Assembly: GCF_022414535.1 (NCBI RefSeq)
Contig: NZ_JADWYM010000024.1
Coordinates: forward strand, 45,511-109,510
Direction: 5' to 3'
Length of the DNA: 64,000 nucleotides
Source of the DNA: Streptomyces sp. MUM 2J
Lineage (GTDB): Bacteria > Actinomycetota > Actinomycetes > Streptomycetales > Streptomycetaceae
Both the position numbers and the translations under genes were made by a program. The stretch's first letter is position 1, and each line of letters starts with the position of its first letter. Positions 32,927 through 40,430 of this stretch are shown one piece after another. The notes beneath the pieces were generated by a model, which made no database searches, was not told where the DNA came from, and saw nothing but the letters and a program-made list of their open reading frames with translations.

Positions 32927-35800
32927 TCACGCGGGCACGATGTTCACCAGCTTCGGCGCCCGCACGATCACCTTGCGGATCCCGGCGCCACCCAGTGCCG
33001 TCACGACCTTCTCGTCGGCCAGCGCCGCCTTCTCCAGCTCCTCCCCGGAGATGGCCGGCGGCACCTCCAGCCGCGCCTTGACCTTGCCCTTGATCTGGAC
33101 GACGCAGGTCACGGTCTCGTCGACCACGTAGGCCGGGTCGGCGACCGGGAAGTCCCGGTGGACGACGGAGCCGGTGTGCCCCAGCTTGCGCCACAGCTCC
33201 TCGGCGATGTGCGGGGCCAGCGGCGCGACCAGCAGCACCAGTGCCTCGGCCACCGGCCGCGGCACCGGGCCGCCCGTCTTGGTCAGGTGGTTGTTCAGCT
33301 CGGTGACCTTGGCGATGGCGGTGTTGAACCGCATGCCCTCCAGGTCGCCGCGCACACCGTCGATCGCCTTGTGCAGGGCGCGCAGCGTCTCCTCGTCGGC
33401 GTCGGTGTCGGCGACGGTGGGCTCGCCGGTGACCTCGTCGACGATGTTGCGCCACAGCCGCTGCAGCAGCCGGAACTGGCCCACCACCGCGCGCGTGTCC
33501 CACGGGCGGGAGACGTCCAGCGGTCCCATCGCCATCTCGTACAGGCGCAGGGTGTCGGCGCCGTACTCGGCGCAGATCTCGTCCGGAGTCACCGCGTTCT
33601 TCAGGGACTTGCCCATCTTGCCCAGCAGGCGGCCGACCTGCTCGCCCTGGTAGAAGTAGGCGCCGTCGCGCTCCTCCACCTCGGCGGCGGGCACCGCGAT
33701 GCCGCGGCTGTCGCGGTAGACGTAGGCCTGGATCATGCCCTGGTTGAACAGCTTGTGGAACGGCTCCGCGGAGGACACGTGCCCCAGGTCGTACAGGACC
33801 TTGGACCAGAAGCGCGCGTACAGCAGGTGCAGCACGGCGTGTTCGGCACCGCCGACGTACAGGTCGACGCCGCCGTGCGGCAGGCCCTCGCGCGGGCCCA
33901 TCCAGTACCGCTCGATCTCGGGGGCGACCAGTTGCTCGCTGTTGTGCGGGTCCAGGTAGCGCAGCTCGTACCAGCAGGAACCGGCCCAGTTGGGCATGGT
34001 GTTGGTCTCACGCCGGTACTTCTTCGGCCCGTCGCCCAGGTCCAGGGTGACGTCGACCCACTCCTCGTTGCGCGACAGCGGCGTCTCGGGCTGGGTGTCG
34101 GCGTCGTCGGGGTCGAAGGTGCGCGGGCTGTAGTCCTCGACCTCGGGCAGCTCCAGCGGCAGCATCGACTCGGGCAGCGGGTGGGCGATGCCGTCCTCGT
34201 CGTAGACGATCGGGAAGGGCTCGCCCCAGTAGCGCTGGCGGCTGAACAGCCAGTCGCGCAGGCGGAAGTTGACGGTGCCCTCACCGATGCCCCGGTGCTC
34301 CAGCCACTCGGTGATGCGCGCCTTGGCCTCGGTGACGCCCAGGCCGTCCAGCTCGACGCCGCCGCCGGTGGAGTTGACGATCTTCGCGTCGTAGGAGGAG
34401 AACGCGTCGTCCCAGGTGGACGGGTCGGTACCGCGGCCGTCGTTCGGCTCGACGACACAGCGCACCGGCAGCTCGAAGGCCCGGGCGAAGGCGAAGTCGC
34501 GGGTGTCGTGCGCCGGGACGGCCATGATCGCGCCGGTGCCGTACCCCATCAGCACGTAGTCGGCGATGAAGACCGGGACCTGCTCGCCGTTGACGGGGTT
34601 GGTGGCGAACGCGCCGGTGAAGACACCGGTCTTGTCCTTGGCCTCGGCCTGCCGCTCGACGTCGGACTTGGACGCGGCCTGCGCCCGGTAGGCGGCGACG
34701 GCCCCGGCCGGGGTGGCGTGGCCGCCGGTCCACGTCGCGCGGGTGCCCTCCGGCCAGGCGGCGGGGGTGAACTTCTCCACCAGCGGGTGCTCGGGCGCCA
34801 GCACCATGTAGGTCGCGCCGAACAGGGTGTCGGGGCGGGTGGTGAAGACGGTGATGCGCTCGCCGTCGATCGGGAAGTCGACGCGGGCGCCCTCGGAGCG
34901 GCCGATCCAGTTGCGCTGCTGCAGCTTGATGGCCTCGGGCCAGTCCAGCTCCTCCAGGTCGTCCAGCAGCCGGTCGGCGTAGGCGGTGATGCGCATGTTC
35001 CACTGGCGCAGCTTGGCCTTGAAGACCGGGTAGTTGCCGCGCTCGGAGCGGCCGTCGGCGGTGACCTCCTCGTTGGCCAGCACCGTGCCCAGGCCGGGAC
35101 ACCAGTTGACCGGCGCGTCGGAGGCGTAGGCCAGGCGGTACTCGCCCAGGACGTCGGCGCGCTCGGTGGCGCTCAGTTCGCTCCACGCGCGCGTGGAGCC
35201 GGGGACGGCACGCTCACCGGAGGCGAACTGGGCGACCAGCTCGGAGACCGGGCGGGCCTTCCCGGCCGCCTCGTCGTACCAGGAGTCGAAGATCTGCAGG
35301 AAGATCCACTGGGTCCACTTGTAGTACTCCGGGTCGATCGTGGCGAAGGACCGGCGCTTGTCGTGGCCCAGGCCCAGCCGGCGCAGCTGGGCCTTCATGT
35401 TCTCGATGTTGGCCTCGGTGGACACGCGCGGGTGCGTGCCGGTCTGCACGGCGTACTGCTCGGCGGGCAGGCCGAAGGCGTCGAAGCCCAGGGTGTGCAG
35501 CACGTTGTGGCCGGTCATCCGCTGGAAGCGGGCGACGACGTCGGTGGCGATGTAGCCCAGGGGGTGGCCGACGTGCAGACCCGCACCGGAGGGGTACGGG
35601 AACATGTCCATGATGAACTTCTTGGGCCGGGCGACCAGCTCGGGGTCGCCCGCCAGGTCACCCGTGGGGTTGGGTGCGGCGTAGGTGCCCTCGGCGTCCC
35701 AGAAGTCCTGCCAGCGTGCCTCGATCTCGGCAGCCATGGCGGCCGTGTAGCGGTGCGGCGCGGCCACCTCGGAAGCGGCAGCGGGGTTCGTCTCGCTCAT
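32927..35800 (-). CDS. leuS: Leucyl-tRNA synthetase
   Basis: Class Ia synthetase of 957 residues charging tRNA-Leu. The HIGH-box variant is in PSGAGLHVGHPLGYIAT near residue 70. The CP1 editing domain includes FTTRPDTLFGATYMVLAPEH near residue 320. The KMSKS loop appears as KMGKSLKN near residue 730, and the anticodon-binding and C-terminal domains follow. The ATG at 35800 has GAGGATC directly upstream, and the long in-frame upstream extension is not coding: it spans a leader peptide gene and a terminator hairpin. Expression is therefore probably controlled by leucine-dependent attenuation. Confidence 0.97.
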   Translation of the reverse strand: MSETNPAAASEVAAPHRYTAAMAAEIEARWQDFWDAEGTYAAPNPTGDLAGDPELVARPKKFIMDMFPYPSGAGLHVGHPLGYIATDVVARFQRMTGHNVLHTLGFDAFGLPAEQYAVQTGTHPRVSTEANIENMKAQLRRLGLGHDKRRSFATIDPEYYKWTQWIFLQIFDSWYDEAAGKARPVSELVAQFASGERAVPGSTRAWSELSATERADVLGEYRLAYASDAPVNWCPGLGTVLANEEVTADGRSERGNYPVFKAKLRQWNMRITAYADRLLDDLEELDWPEAIKLQQRNWIGRSEGARVDFPIDGERITVFTTRPDTLFGATYMVLAPEHPLVEKFTPAAWPEGTRATWTGGHATPAGAVAAYRAQAASKSDVERQAEAKDKTGVFTGAFATNPVNGEQVPVFIADYVLMGYGTGAIMAVPAHDTRDFAFARAFELPVRCVVEPNDGRGTDPSTWDDAFSSYDAKIVNSTGGGVELDGLGVTEAKARITEWLEHRGIGEGTVNFRLRDWLFSRQRYWGEPFPIVYDEDGIAHPLPESMLPLELPEVEDYSPRTFDPDDADTQPETPLSRNEEWVDVTLDLGDGPKKYRRETNTMPNWAGSCWYELRYLDPHNSEQLVAPEIERYWMGPREGLPHGGVDLYVGGAEHAVLHLLYARFWSKVLYDLGHVSSAEPFHKLFNQGMIQAYVYRDSRGIAVPAAEVEERDGAYFYQGEQVGRLLGKMGKSLKNAVTPDEICAEYGADTLRLYEMAMGPLDVSRPWDTRAVVGQFRLLQRLWRNIVDEVTGEPTVADTDADEETLRALHKAIDGVRGDLEGMRFNTAIAKVTELNNHLTKTGGPVPRPVAEALVLLVAPLAPHIAEELWRKLGHTGSVVHRDFPVADPAYVVDETVTCVVQIKGKVKARLEVPPAISGEELEKAALADEKVVTALGGAGIRKVIVRAPKLVNIVPA

Positions 35801-35851
35801 GATCCTCAAAGCTCCATCGATCGTCTCTGCCTGCGCTTCACCCAGGAAACG

Positions 35852-35876
35852 AAAAATCCCCTCACACAGGAGGGGA
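35852..35876 (-). terminator. leuS leader attenuator (intrinsic terminator)
   Basis: In the leuS transcript TCCCCTC pairs with GAGGGGA over a 6-base loop, followed immediately by five U residues. This is a classic rho-independent terminator and uncommon in this GC-rich genome. It stands about 50 bases upstream of the leuS start and 46 bases after the leader peptide stop, so it can only act as a conditional attenuator. Confidence 0.85.
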
Positions 35877-35921
35877 CGCCGCGCCGACTCCGACCACGTT
35901 CTCACCGGTGGCCGGGACTGA

Positions 35922-35960
35922 TCAGCGCGGCCCGCTAAGCAGAAGGCGTACGGCACGCAT
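35922..35960 (-). CDS. leuS leader peptide, MRAVRLLLSGPR
   Basis: A 12-codon reading frame lies in the leuS leader. It encodes MRAVRLLLSGPR, with three consecutive Leu codons, CTT CTG CTT. CTT is rare in this genome, where almost every Leu codon ends in G or C. Ribosome stalling at these codons when Leu-tRNA is scarce should favour an antiterminator over the downstream hairpin at 35852-35876. I recall similar MRAVRLLLSEPR-type leader peptides in actinobacteria but cannot verify that here. No clear Shine-Dalgarno sequence is visible upstream. The 249 bases between this and the next gene at 36210 hold both promoters and no further gene. Confidence 0.82.
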   Translation of the reverse strand: MRAVRLLLSGPR

Positions 35961-36209
35961 GGCGCCAGGGTACCGCACGGCTTGAGCAAGCCGCGACGCC
36001 CTTCCGTACGCCTAGTCGACACATCATGTCTACGCCCGCATCCACAGAACCGAGGTCGGATTACTTCGCGTAACACGCCCTAAGGGACATCACGCCGGCC
36101 GCATTGTCCTTTGATAACAACGCAATAACTCAAACCTCGTACTGATCGGTATGGCGCGACCTAGAGTGCGGCCCGGGACCGCTCACCCGAACTGCTCGGA
36201 GTTGCCCCC

Positions 36210-37490
36210 ATGAACCCTCGTCGTAGTACCAGCTCACTCCCCAAACCCGGCCGCTCGGCCTACGGGGCGGCATCCGTCGTCGTCCTGCTGCTCATACCCG
36301 TGATCGTGCTGATCGGAGGTGAATGGCTCCGGAACTTCCTCAACTTCGGTGCGGGCGTGCTGTCGCTGGTCGCGCTCAGCTGCTCGGTGATCTGGGGCCT
36401 GGTCGCCCAGGACCGGCTCCTGCTCAACATCCGCCAGCGGATCATCGGGCAGGCGGTGCACCGCACGACCGCGGTCGCCTCGATCGCCTTCCTTCTGGTG
36501 CACATCGCCATCAAGCTCGCGCTGGAGCACACCGAACTGATCGCCGCGGTGATCCCCTTCTCCCTCGGCTTCAGCAGCAGCGGCGGACTCATCGGCCTCG
36601 GCTCCCTGGCCGGACTGCTGATGATCTTCGTCGGCATCACCGGCGCCCTGCGCAGCAACTTCGCCGCCCCGGCCCCGGTCGCGGCACGCTGGCGGGCCAT
36701 GCACATGCTGGCCTATCCGGCCTGGTGCGCCGCGCTCGTCCACGGACTCTACGCGGGTCGCCCGGCCAAGCCGATCTTCACCATCCTCTACGGCCTGTCC
36801 GTGCTCGGCGTCATGGCGGCGCTGGCCCTGCGGGCCGCCCCGCGACCGGTCAAGCGCCGGATCGCCGACCGGGTCATGGACCTGCTCGGCACCGAGGAGC
36901 AGCCCGGCCGCGAGAACCCGGACACCGGCCGGGCGCGAGCGGCGGACACCGGGTCCACGCCCCTGCCGGGGTACGAGGGCCGGCGCCGGGCGGCGCCCGC
37001 CGAGTCGCCCTCCGCGCCGCTCTTCGACACCCCGGAGCCCGCGGAGCCCGCCGGTTCCGGATTCTCCGCCGCCTACCGCGCCGTGTCCTCCCGCGGGCAG
37101 GGACAGCATCAGTACGCCGCCGACGCGACCGCGTACGGGGACGTCCCGCAGGCCGTCCAGCCCACGGAGACGCTCCCGCGCGTCGACAGCGGCGGCAGCA
37201 CCTCGGGAAGCTGGCCGATCCCCTCCCCGCCCCCGGTCGGGGAGGCGCCCCCGTCGGCGTACGACCCGCTCACGGACACCGGATACACCGTCCCGGCCTA
37301 CGGCAATCCGGACACCGGCGGCTACGGCGGACGTGATCTGTACGACACCGGTGAGACGAACACGGGGTACGGCACGTACAACCAGAACGACACGTACAAC
37401 AGCGGTCCCGCAACCGAACCAATCCCCGGCGCGTACGACGCGCCGGGTTCGGGCGAACCTTGGAACATGCCTTCCGGAGGCCATAGGTGA
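36210..37490 (+). CDS. Ferric-reductase-like di-heme transmembrane protein
   Basis: 426-residue membrane protein with six predicted helices between residues 20 and 210. Two helices carry paired histidines, H84/H98 (13 residues between) and H165/H178 (12 between). That is the same spacing as the two heme-ligating pairs of NADPH oxidase/ferric-reductase transmembrane domains, so a di-heme b-type protein is likely. There is no NADPH/FAD domain; the C-terminal 210 residues are Gly/Tyr/Thr/Pro-rich and look disordered. The ATG has CGGAG upstream. Its stop overlaps the GTG of the NuoF-like gene (GTGA), so the two products are probably partners in electron transfer across the membrane. Confidence 0.85.
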   Translation: MNPRRSTSSLPKPGRSAYGAASVVVLLLIPVIVLIGGEWLRNFLNFGAGVLSLVALSCSVIWGLVAQDRLLLNIRQRIIGQAVHRTTAVASIAFLLVHIAIKLALEHTELIAAVIPFSLGFSSSGGLIGLGSLAGLLMIFVGITGALRSNFAAPAPVAARWRAMHMLAYPAWCAALVHGLYAGRPAKPIFTILYGLSVLGVMAALALRAAPRPVKRRIADRVMDLLGTEEQPGRENPDTGRARAADTGSTPLPGYEGRRRAAPAESPSAPLFDTPEPAEPAGSGFSAAYRAVSSRGQGQHQYAADATAYGDVPQAVQPTETLPRVDSGGSTSGSWPIPSPPPVGEAPPSAYDPLTDTGYTVPAYGNPDTGGYGGRDLYDTGETNTGYGTYNQNDTYNSGPATEPIPGAYDAPGSGEPWNMPSGGHR

Positions 37491-39100
37491 ACGAGGCCCT
37501 GCCCGACGTCCCCGAAGTCCGTGTGGTCGGCCTTCCCCAGCTCACGTCAGGCTTCGACCTTGTCGAACGGCTCGATCTGCCCATGCACCTGAAGGTGCAC
37601 GGGCCGCTCGAACCGATGGGCGGCGAGCAGCTCGCGCAGCTCGCCGAGCGCATCAACCTCAGGGGCCGCGGCGGCGCGGGCTTCCCCTTCCACAAGAAGC
37701 TGCGGTCGGTCGCCGAGTCGGCGATCCGCCGCGGCGTGAGGCCGGTCGTCGTCGTCAACGGCAGTGAGGACGAACCGGCCTGCCGCAAGGACACGGTGCT
37801 GATCAACCGTTCCCCGCACCTCATCCTGGACGGCGCCCTGCTGTGCGCCGAGGCCATGGGTGCCCGCACGCTCGTGGTGGGGGTCACCCGGGAATCGACG
37901 CAGCGCTCCATGGAGGCGGCACTCGCCGAACGCGGCCTGAGCAACGGGCGCCGGTCGGCGCTCCGGGCGCGCGTGCAGCGCAATCCGGTACGGATGGTCA
38001 CCGGCGCCGCCGCCTCCCTGATCCGCTCGATCGACGGCGGCCCGGCCATCCCGCCCGGCCGCAAGGTGAGTGCCTCGCAGACCGGCGTCGGCGGGGCACC
38101 CACGCTGCTGTCGAACGCCGAGACGTTCGCCCAACTGGCCATCGCCGCCCGCATCGGCCCGGAGCGCTACGGCAACACCGGCCTGTACGACGAACCCGGC
38201 ACCGTCATGCTGACCGTGTCCGGCGCGGTGGCCCGCCCTATGGTGATCGAGGTCCCCACGGGCGTTCCGCTGCGCTACGTCCTGCAACTGGCCGGGGCCC
38301 CGCCGGTACCGCAGGGGGTGCTGACCGGCGGCTACCACGGCCGGTGGATCGACGCGGCGACGGTCAACGAGGCGATCGTCTCCCGCAACTCACTGGACGC
38401 GGTGGGCGGCGCGCTGGGGGCCGGCGCGATCCTGCCGATCACTCAGGAGACGTGCCCGCTGGGCGAGTCGCTTCGGGTGGCGCAGTGGCTGGCGGAGGAG
38501 AGCGCCGGCCAGTGCGGCCCGTGCTACCTCGGGCTGCCCGCGGCGGCGCGCGGCATGGAGGACATCCTGAACGGCGGCGGACCGGCCGCGCTGGAGGCCC
38601 TCAAACAGGTCGCCAAGAACATCAAACGGCGCGGCGCGTGCTCGCACCCGGACGGCTCCGCGATGTTCCTGGAGTCGACCATCAAGGCGTTCACCGACGA
38701 CCTCGCCGCGCACGTCCTCGGCAACGGCTGCGGGCGGCCCGTGGAGGGCGTCCTGCCGCTCTTCGAGGGGGGCAAGGCCCCCACGGGCATTCCGGGCGGC
38801 GGAGAGTCCGAGGAGAACGGTCCCAGCCGCCAGAAGATCTACGTCGACTGGACGCTGTGCCGGGGCCACGGCCTGTGCGCGGACATCCTCCCGGAGGTCT
38901 TCCAGCTCGGCGCGGACGGCTTCCCCACCGTCGCGCAGGCGGCGGTTCCGCGGTACGCGGAGGCGAAGGCGCTGCGCGCGGTACGCCGCTGCCCGGCCCT
39001 CGCGTTGCGCCTGGAGGAGGACTCGCGCGCGCAGGGGGACTCCCGCAGCAACCTGCCGGTGCTCTCCCAAGGACGCGGCAGGCGGGCCCTGGGACGCTGA
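37487..39100 (+). CDS. NuoF-like flavoprotein fused to a ferredoxin
   Basis: 537-residue redox protein. Residues 50-210 resemble the FMN domain of complex I subunit NuoF (RGRGGAGFPFHKKL at 59-72, NGSEDEPACRKD at 91-102). An SLBB region lies near 238-290, and an iron-sulfur domain has C343, C346 and C385. A C-terminal ferredoxin has C458, C464 and C502, the [3Fe-4S] pattern. Two departures matter. The NADH-binding CGEE region reads TGAAAS (172-177), and the first cluster Cys is Ala (A340). NADH use and a normal N3 cluster are therefore doubtful. It is translationally coupled to the di-heme membrane protein. Confidence 0.87.
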   Translation: MNEALPDVPEVRVVGLPQLTSGFDLVERLDLPMHLKVHGPLEPMGGEQLAQLAERINLRGRGGAGFPFHKKLRSVAESAIRRGVRPVVVVNGSEDEPACRKDTVLINRSPHLILDGALLCAEAMGARTLVVGVTRESTQRSMEAALAERGLSNGRRSALRARVQRNPVRMVTGAAASLIRSIDGGPAIPPGRKVSASQTGVGGAPTLLSNAETFAQLAIAARIGPERYGNTGLYDEPGTVMLTVSGAVARPMVIEVPTGVPLRYVLQLAGAPPVPQGVLTGGYHGRWIDAATVNEAIVSRNSLDAVGGALGAGAILPITQETCPLGESLRVAQWLAEESAGQCGPCYLGLPAAARGMEDILNGGGPAALEALKQVAKNIKRRGACSHPDGSAMFLESTIKAFTDDLAAHVLGNGCGRPVEGVLPLFEGGKAPTGIPGGGESEENGPSRQKIYVDWTLCRGHGLCADILPEVFQLGADGFPTVAQAAVPRYAEAKALRAVRRCPALALRLEEDSRAQGDSRSNLPVLSQGRGRRALGR

Positions 39101-39102
39101 GC

Positions 39103-39137
39103 GACGGAGTGGATCCCCCACGGGGATCCACTCCGTC
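39103..39137 (+). terminator. Terminator of the redox module
   Basis: A perfect 16-bp stem, GACGGAGTGGATCCCC with its complement, and a 3-base loop begin 3 bases after the NuoF-like stop codon. It ends the two-gene operon. Confidence 0.88.
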
Positions 39138-39193
39138 CGCTCGCCACGGACGGCACGGTACGTGAGCCGGGTCGCCGAACGCCGGCCGAACGC

Positions 39194-39230
39194 CGAGGGC
39201 GGGCCACCCGTTCCGGGTGACCCGCCCTCG
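39194..39230 (-). terminator. Terminator of the first tRNA-Ala gene
   Basis: CGAGGGCGGG/CCCGCCCTCG plus CACCCG/CGGGTG form a long stem. The single interruption is a C-A mismatch on the plus strand but a G-U pair on the minus strand, so the continuous 17-bp helix forms only in the tRNA transcript. This assigns the direction. Confidence 0.8.
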
Positions 39231-39237
39231 ACTTCTG

Positions 39238-39310
<73 letters not shown>

Positions 39311-39317
39311 TTGTTGT

Positions 39318-39336
39318 CATGTGGTGGAACCACATG
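39318..39336 (-). other. 5'-leader hairpin of tRNA-Ala copy 1
   Basis: CATGTGG, loop TGGAA, CCACATG lie exactly 7 bases upstream of the mature tRNA 5' end. The same hairpin, with one compensated base-pair change, stands at the same distance before copy 2. It would form in the pre-tRNA leader near the RNase P site. Confidence 0.7.
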
Positions 39337-39440
39337 CCTTTTTCGTTTCGCCCGGTTCCCCCGGCGACGACGACAACATTACACGGTCCTGGGGGGTGAA
39401 CACCAAATCGGTTCTCCGTCGGATCGTCAGGCTGCCGCCG

Positions 39441-39674
39441 TCAGGCCGTGACGAACGAGTAGAACCGCTTCAACGTGCAGTGTTCCTCCAGGAGCCGGCC
39501 GTAGATCGGCTCACCCTCCAGCTCGCGGTACGTCTCGATCGGGTCGCCTTTTATGATCAGCGCCCGCGCGCATTCCTCGCACCAGTACTGGTAGTCCGGG
39601 TTGACCGGCTCCATGTCACGCACGATCGGGGTGCCACTGCCGCACCAGTCGCACTTTCGCCTGTGTGCACCCAT
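39441..39674 (-). CDS. Small double-CxxC zinc-binding protein
   Basis: Unrecognised 77-residue protein. CDWCGSG near residue 8 and WCEECARALI near residue 31 form two CxxC pairs (the second reads C-E-E-C), a plausible zinc ribbon or rubredoxin-like knuckle. The rest is acidic, with TYRELEGEPIYGRLLEEHC and one extra Cys. The ATG has GGAG 8 bases upstream, inside the end of the preceding gene, so the two tiny zinc proteins form an operon with coupled translation. It sits between two tRNA-Ala genes. Function is unknown. Confidence 0.82.
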   Translation of the reverse strand: MGAHRRKCDWCGSGTPIVRDMEPVNPDYQYWCEECARALIIKGDPIETYRELEGEPIYGRLLEEHCTLKRFYSFVTA

Positions 39675-39677
39675 CGA

Positions 39678-39851
39678 TCAGCTCCAGCTGTGACCGCAGG
39701 AAGTGCACACGTACGAGATTCCGCCGTTGTCGCCGAGGACCTGGGCCACATGTGCGGAACCGCAGGAAGGGCAGCTGAGGCGGGTCCCCGTGTGCCGTGT
39801 CCCGCCTGCGTCGGAGAAGTGACCGACTTCTCCGAGGATGCACGAAGGCAT
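39678..39851 (-). CDS. 57-residue zinc-ribbon protein
   Basis: Tiny protein that gene finders with a 60-residue cut-off would miss. It reads MPSCILGEVGHFSDAGG at the start, then LSCPSCGSAHVAQVL and YVCTSCGHSWS. The two CxxC pairs 21 residues apart make a typical treble-clef/zinc-ribbon module, resembling the C-terminal ribbon of TFIIS or RNA polymerase small subunits. The ATG is preceded by GGGAGGGAGC with good spacing, and a promoter with an 18-base spacer lies 44 bases upstream. The 77-residue gene begins 4 bases after its stop. Confidence 0.85.
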   Translation of the reverse strand: MPSCILGEVGHFSDAGGTRHTGTRLSCPSCGSAHVAQVLGDNGGISYVCTSCGHSWS

Positions 39852-39894
39852 CACTGCTCCCTCCCGTCGGGCCGCGCCCCCTTCCGGCCGTTTG

Positions 39895-39924
39895 ATTCTG
39901 CCACGGCCCGGCCGATGCGGTCAG
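39895..39924 (-). promoter_or_regulatory. Promoter of the zinc-ribbon gene pair
   Basis: Minus-strand CTGACC and CAGAAT are separated by 18 bases; the -10 differs from the Streptomyces consensus TAGAAT at one base. It would start transcription about 37 bases before the 57-residue gene. Confidence 0.55.
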
Positions 39925-39995
39925 CGACGCCTCAGGACCGGTCCGGACACCGCACCCGCGACGGCCGTCGCAGCGAAGGGCGAGCATGCATGTGA

Positions 39996-40005
39996 GAAGC
40001 GCTTC
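39996..40005. promoter_or_regulatory. GAAGCGCTTC palindrome, LacI-operator-like
   Basis: A perfect 10-bp palindrome in the context tgtgaGAAGCGCTTCcgca. LacI-family regulators in Streptomyces commonly bind sites with a central GCGC and flanking GA/TC. It lies about 72 bases upstream of the zinc-ribbon promoter -35 element, so any role would be at a distance. Confidence 0.3.
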
Positions 40006-40168
40006 CGCAGAGGTATACGCCCCCGGGGCCCCGAGTGACTCAAGGCGGCGGGGAAGAGCGCCCCGAGGGCCGCCACACCGACGGGCCGGCGGAGCGCTCC
40101 GCCCGGGCGGGAGAGCCTGTGGCCGCGGGGGGGCGGGAGGCGTGGGGACGGGCACGGCGACAACAGAA

Positions 40169-40194
40169 GATCCCGCCCCTGTGGGGACGGGATC
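40169..40194 (-). terminator. Terminator of the second tRNA-Ala gene
   Basis: GATCCCG/CGGGATC and CCC/GGG form a stem with one C-A position that becomes G-U on the minus strand. It is followed by TTCTGTTGT on that strand. It lies about 40 bases beyond the tRNA 3' end. Confidence 0.7.
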
Positions 40195-40234
40195 CTCGTA
40201 CCGATCCTCGGCGACTCCGCGGAGTGCCGATCGG

Positions 40235-40307
<73 letters not shown>

Positions 40308-40314
40308 TTGCCGT

Positions 40315-40333
40315 CATGCGGCGGAACCGCATG
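40315..40333 (-). other. 5'-leader hairpin of tRNA-Ala copy 2
   Basis: CATGCGG, loop CGGAA, CCGCATG stand 7 bases upstream of the mature 5' end. Compared with copy 1, the T:A pair has become C:G on both arms, which preserves pairing. Confidence 0.7.
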
Positions 40334-40369
40334 CCTTGTCCGCCCCGCCGGGCGAGGCGAACAAGAAGA

Positions 40370-40399
40370 ACTCTAGCCTGCCACCTGCTGGAAAGTGAA
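40370..40399 (-). promoter_or_regulatory. Promoter of tRNA-Ala copy 2
   Basis: Minus-strand TTCACT, 18 bases, then TAGAGT, an exact match to the Streptomyces vegetative -10 consensus TAGAPuT. The implied start lies about 55 bases upstream of the mature tRNA. Confidence 0.65.
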
Positions 40400-40430
40400 A
40401 TCCGGGGTCCCCCGCCGCTTCGGGCGGCAG

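Larger units (their letters stand above)
39852..40234. other. Intergenic region between the zinc-ribbon pair and tRNA-Ala copy 2
   Basis: 383 bases with no convincing gene on either strand. From low to high coordinates it holds the zinc-ribbon promoter (39895-39924), a GAAGCGCTTC palindrome (39996-40005) and the tRNA terminator (40169-40194). The middle part is GC-rich with no other structure that I can see. Confidence 0.6.

Noticed and set aside
35961..35990. AGGGTACCGC resembling a T-box on the plus strand
   Set aside because: Wrong strand for leuS, three bases short of the consensus and with no stem I layout; probably chance.
35960..36076. An N-terminal extension of leuS back to 36076
   Set aside because: It would translate through the leader peptide and terminator, and the family N-terminus starts at 35800 with a good ribosome site.
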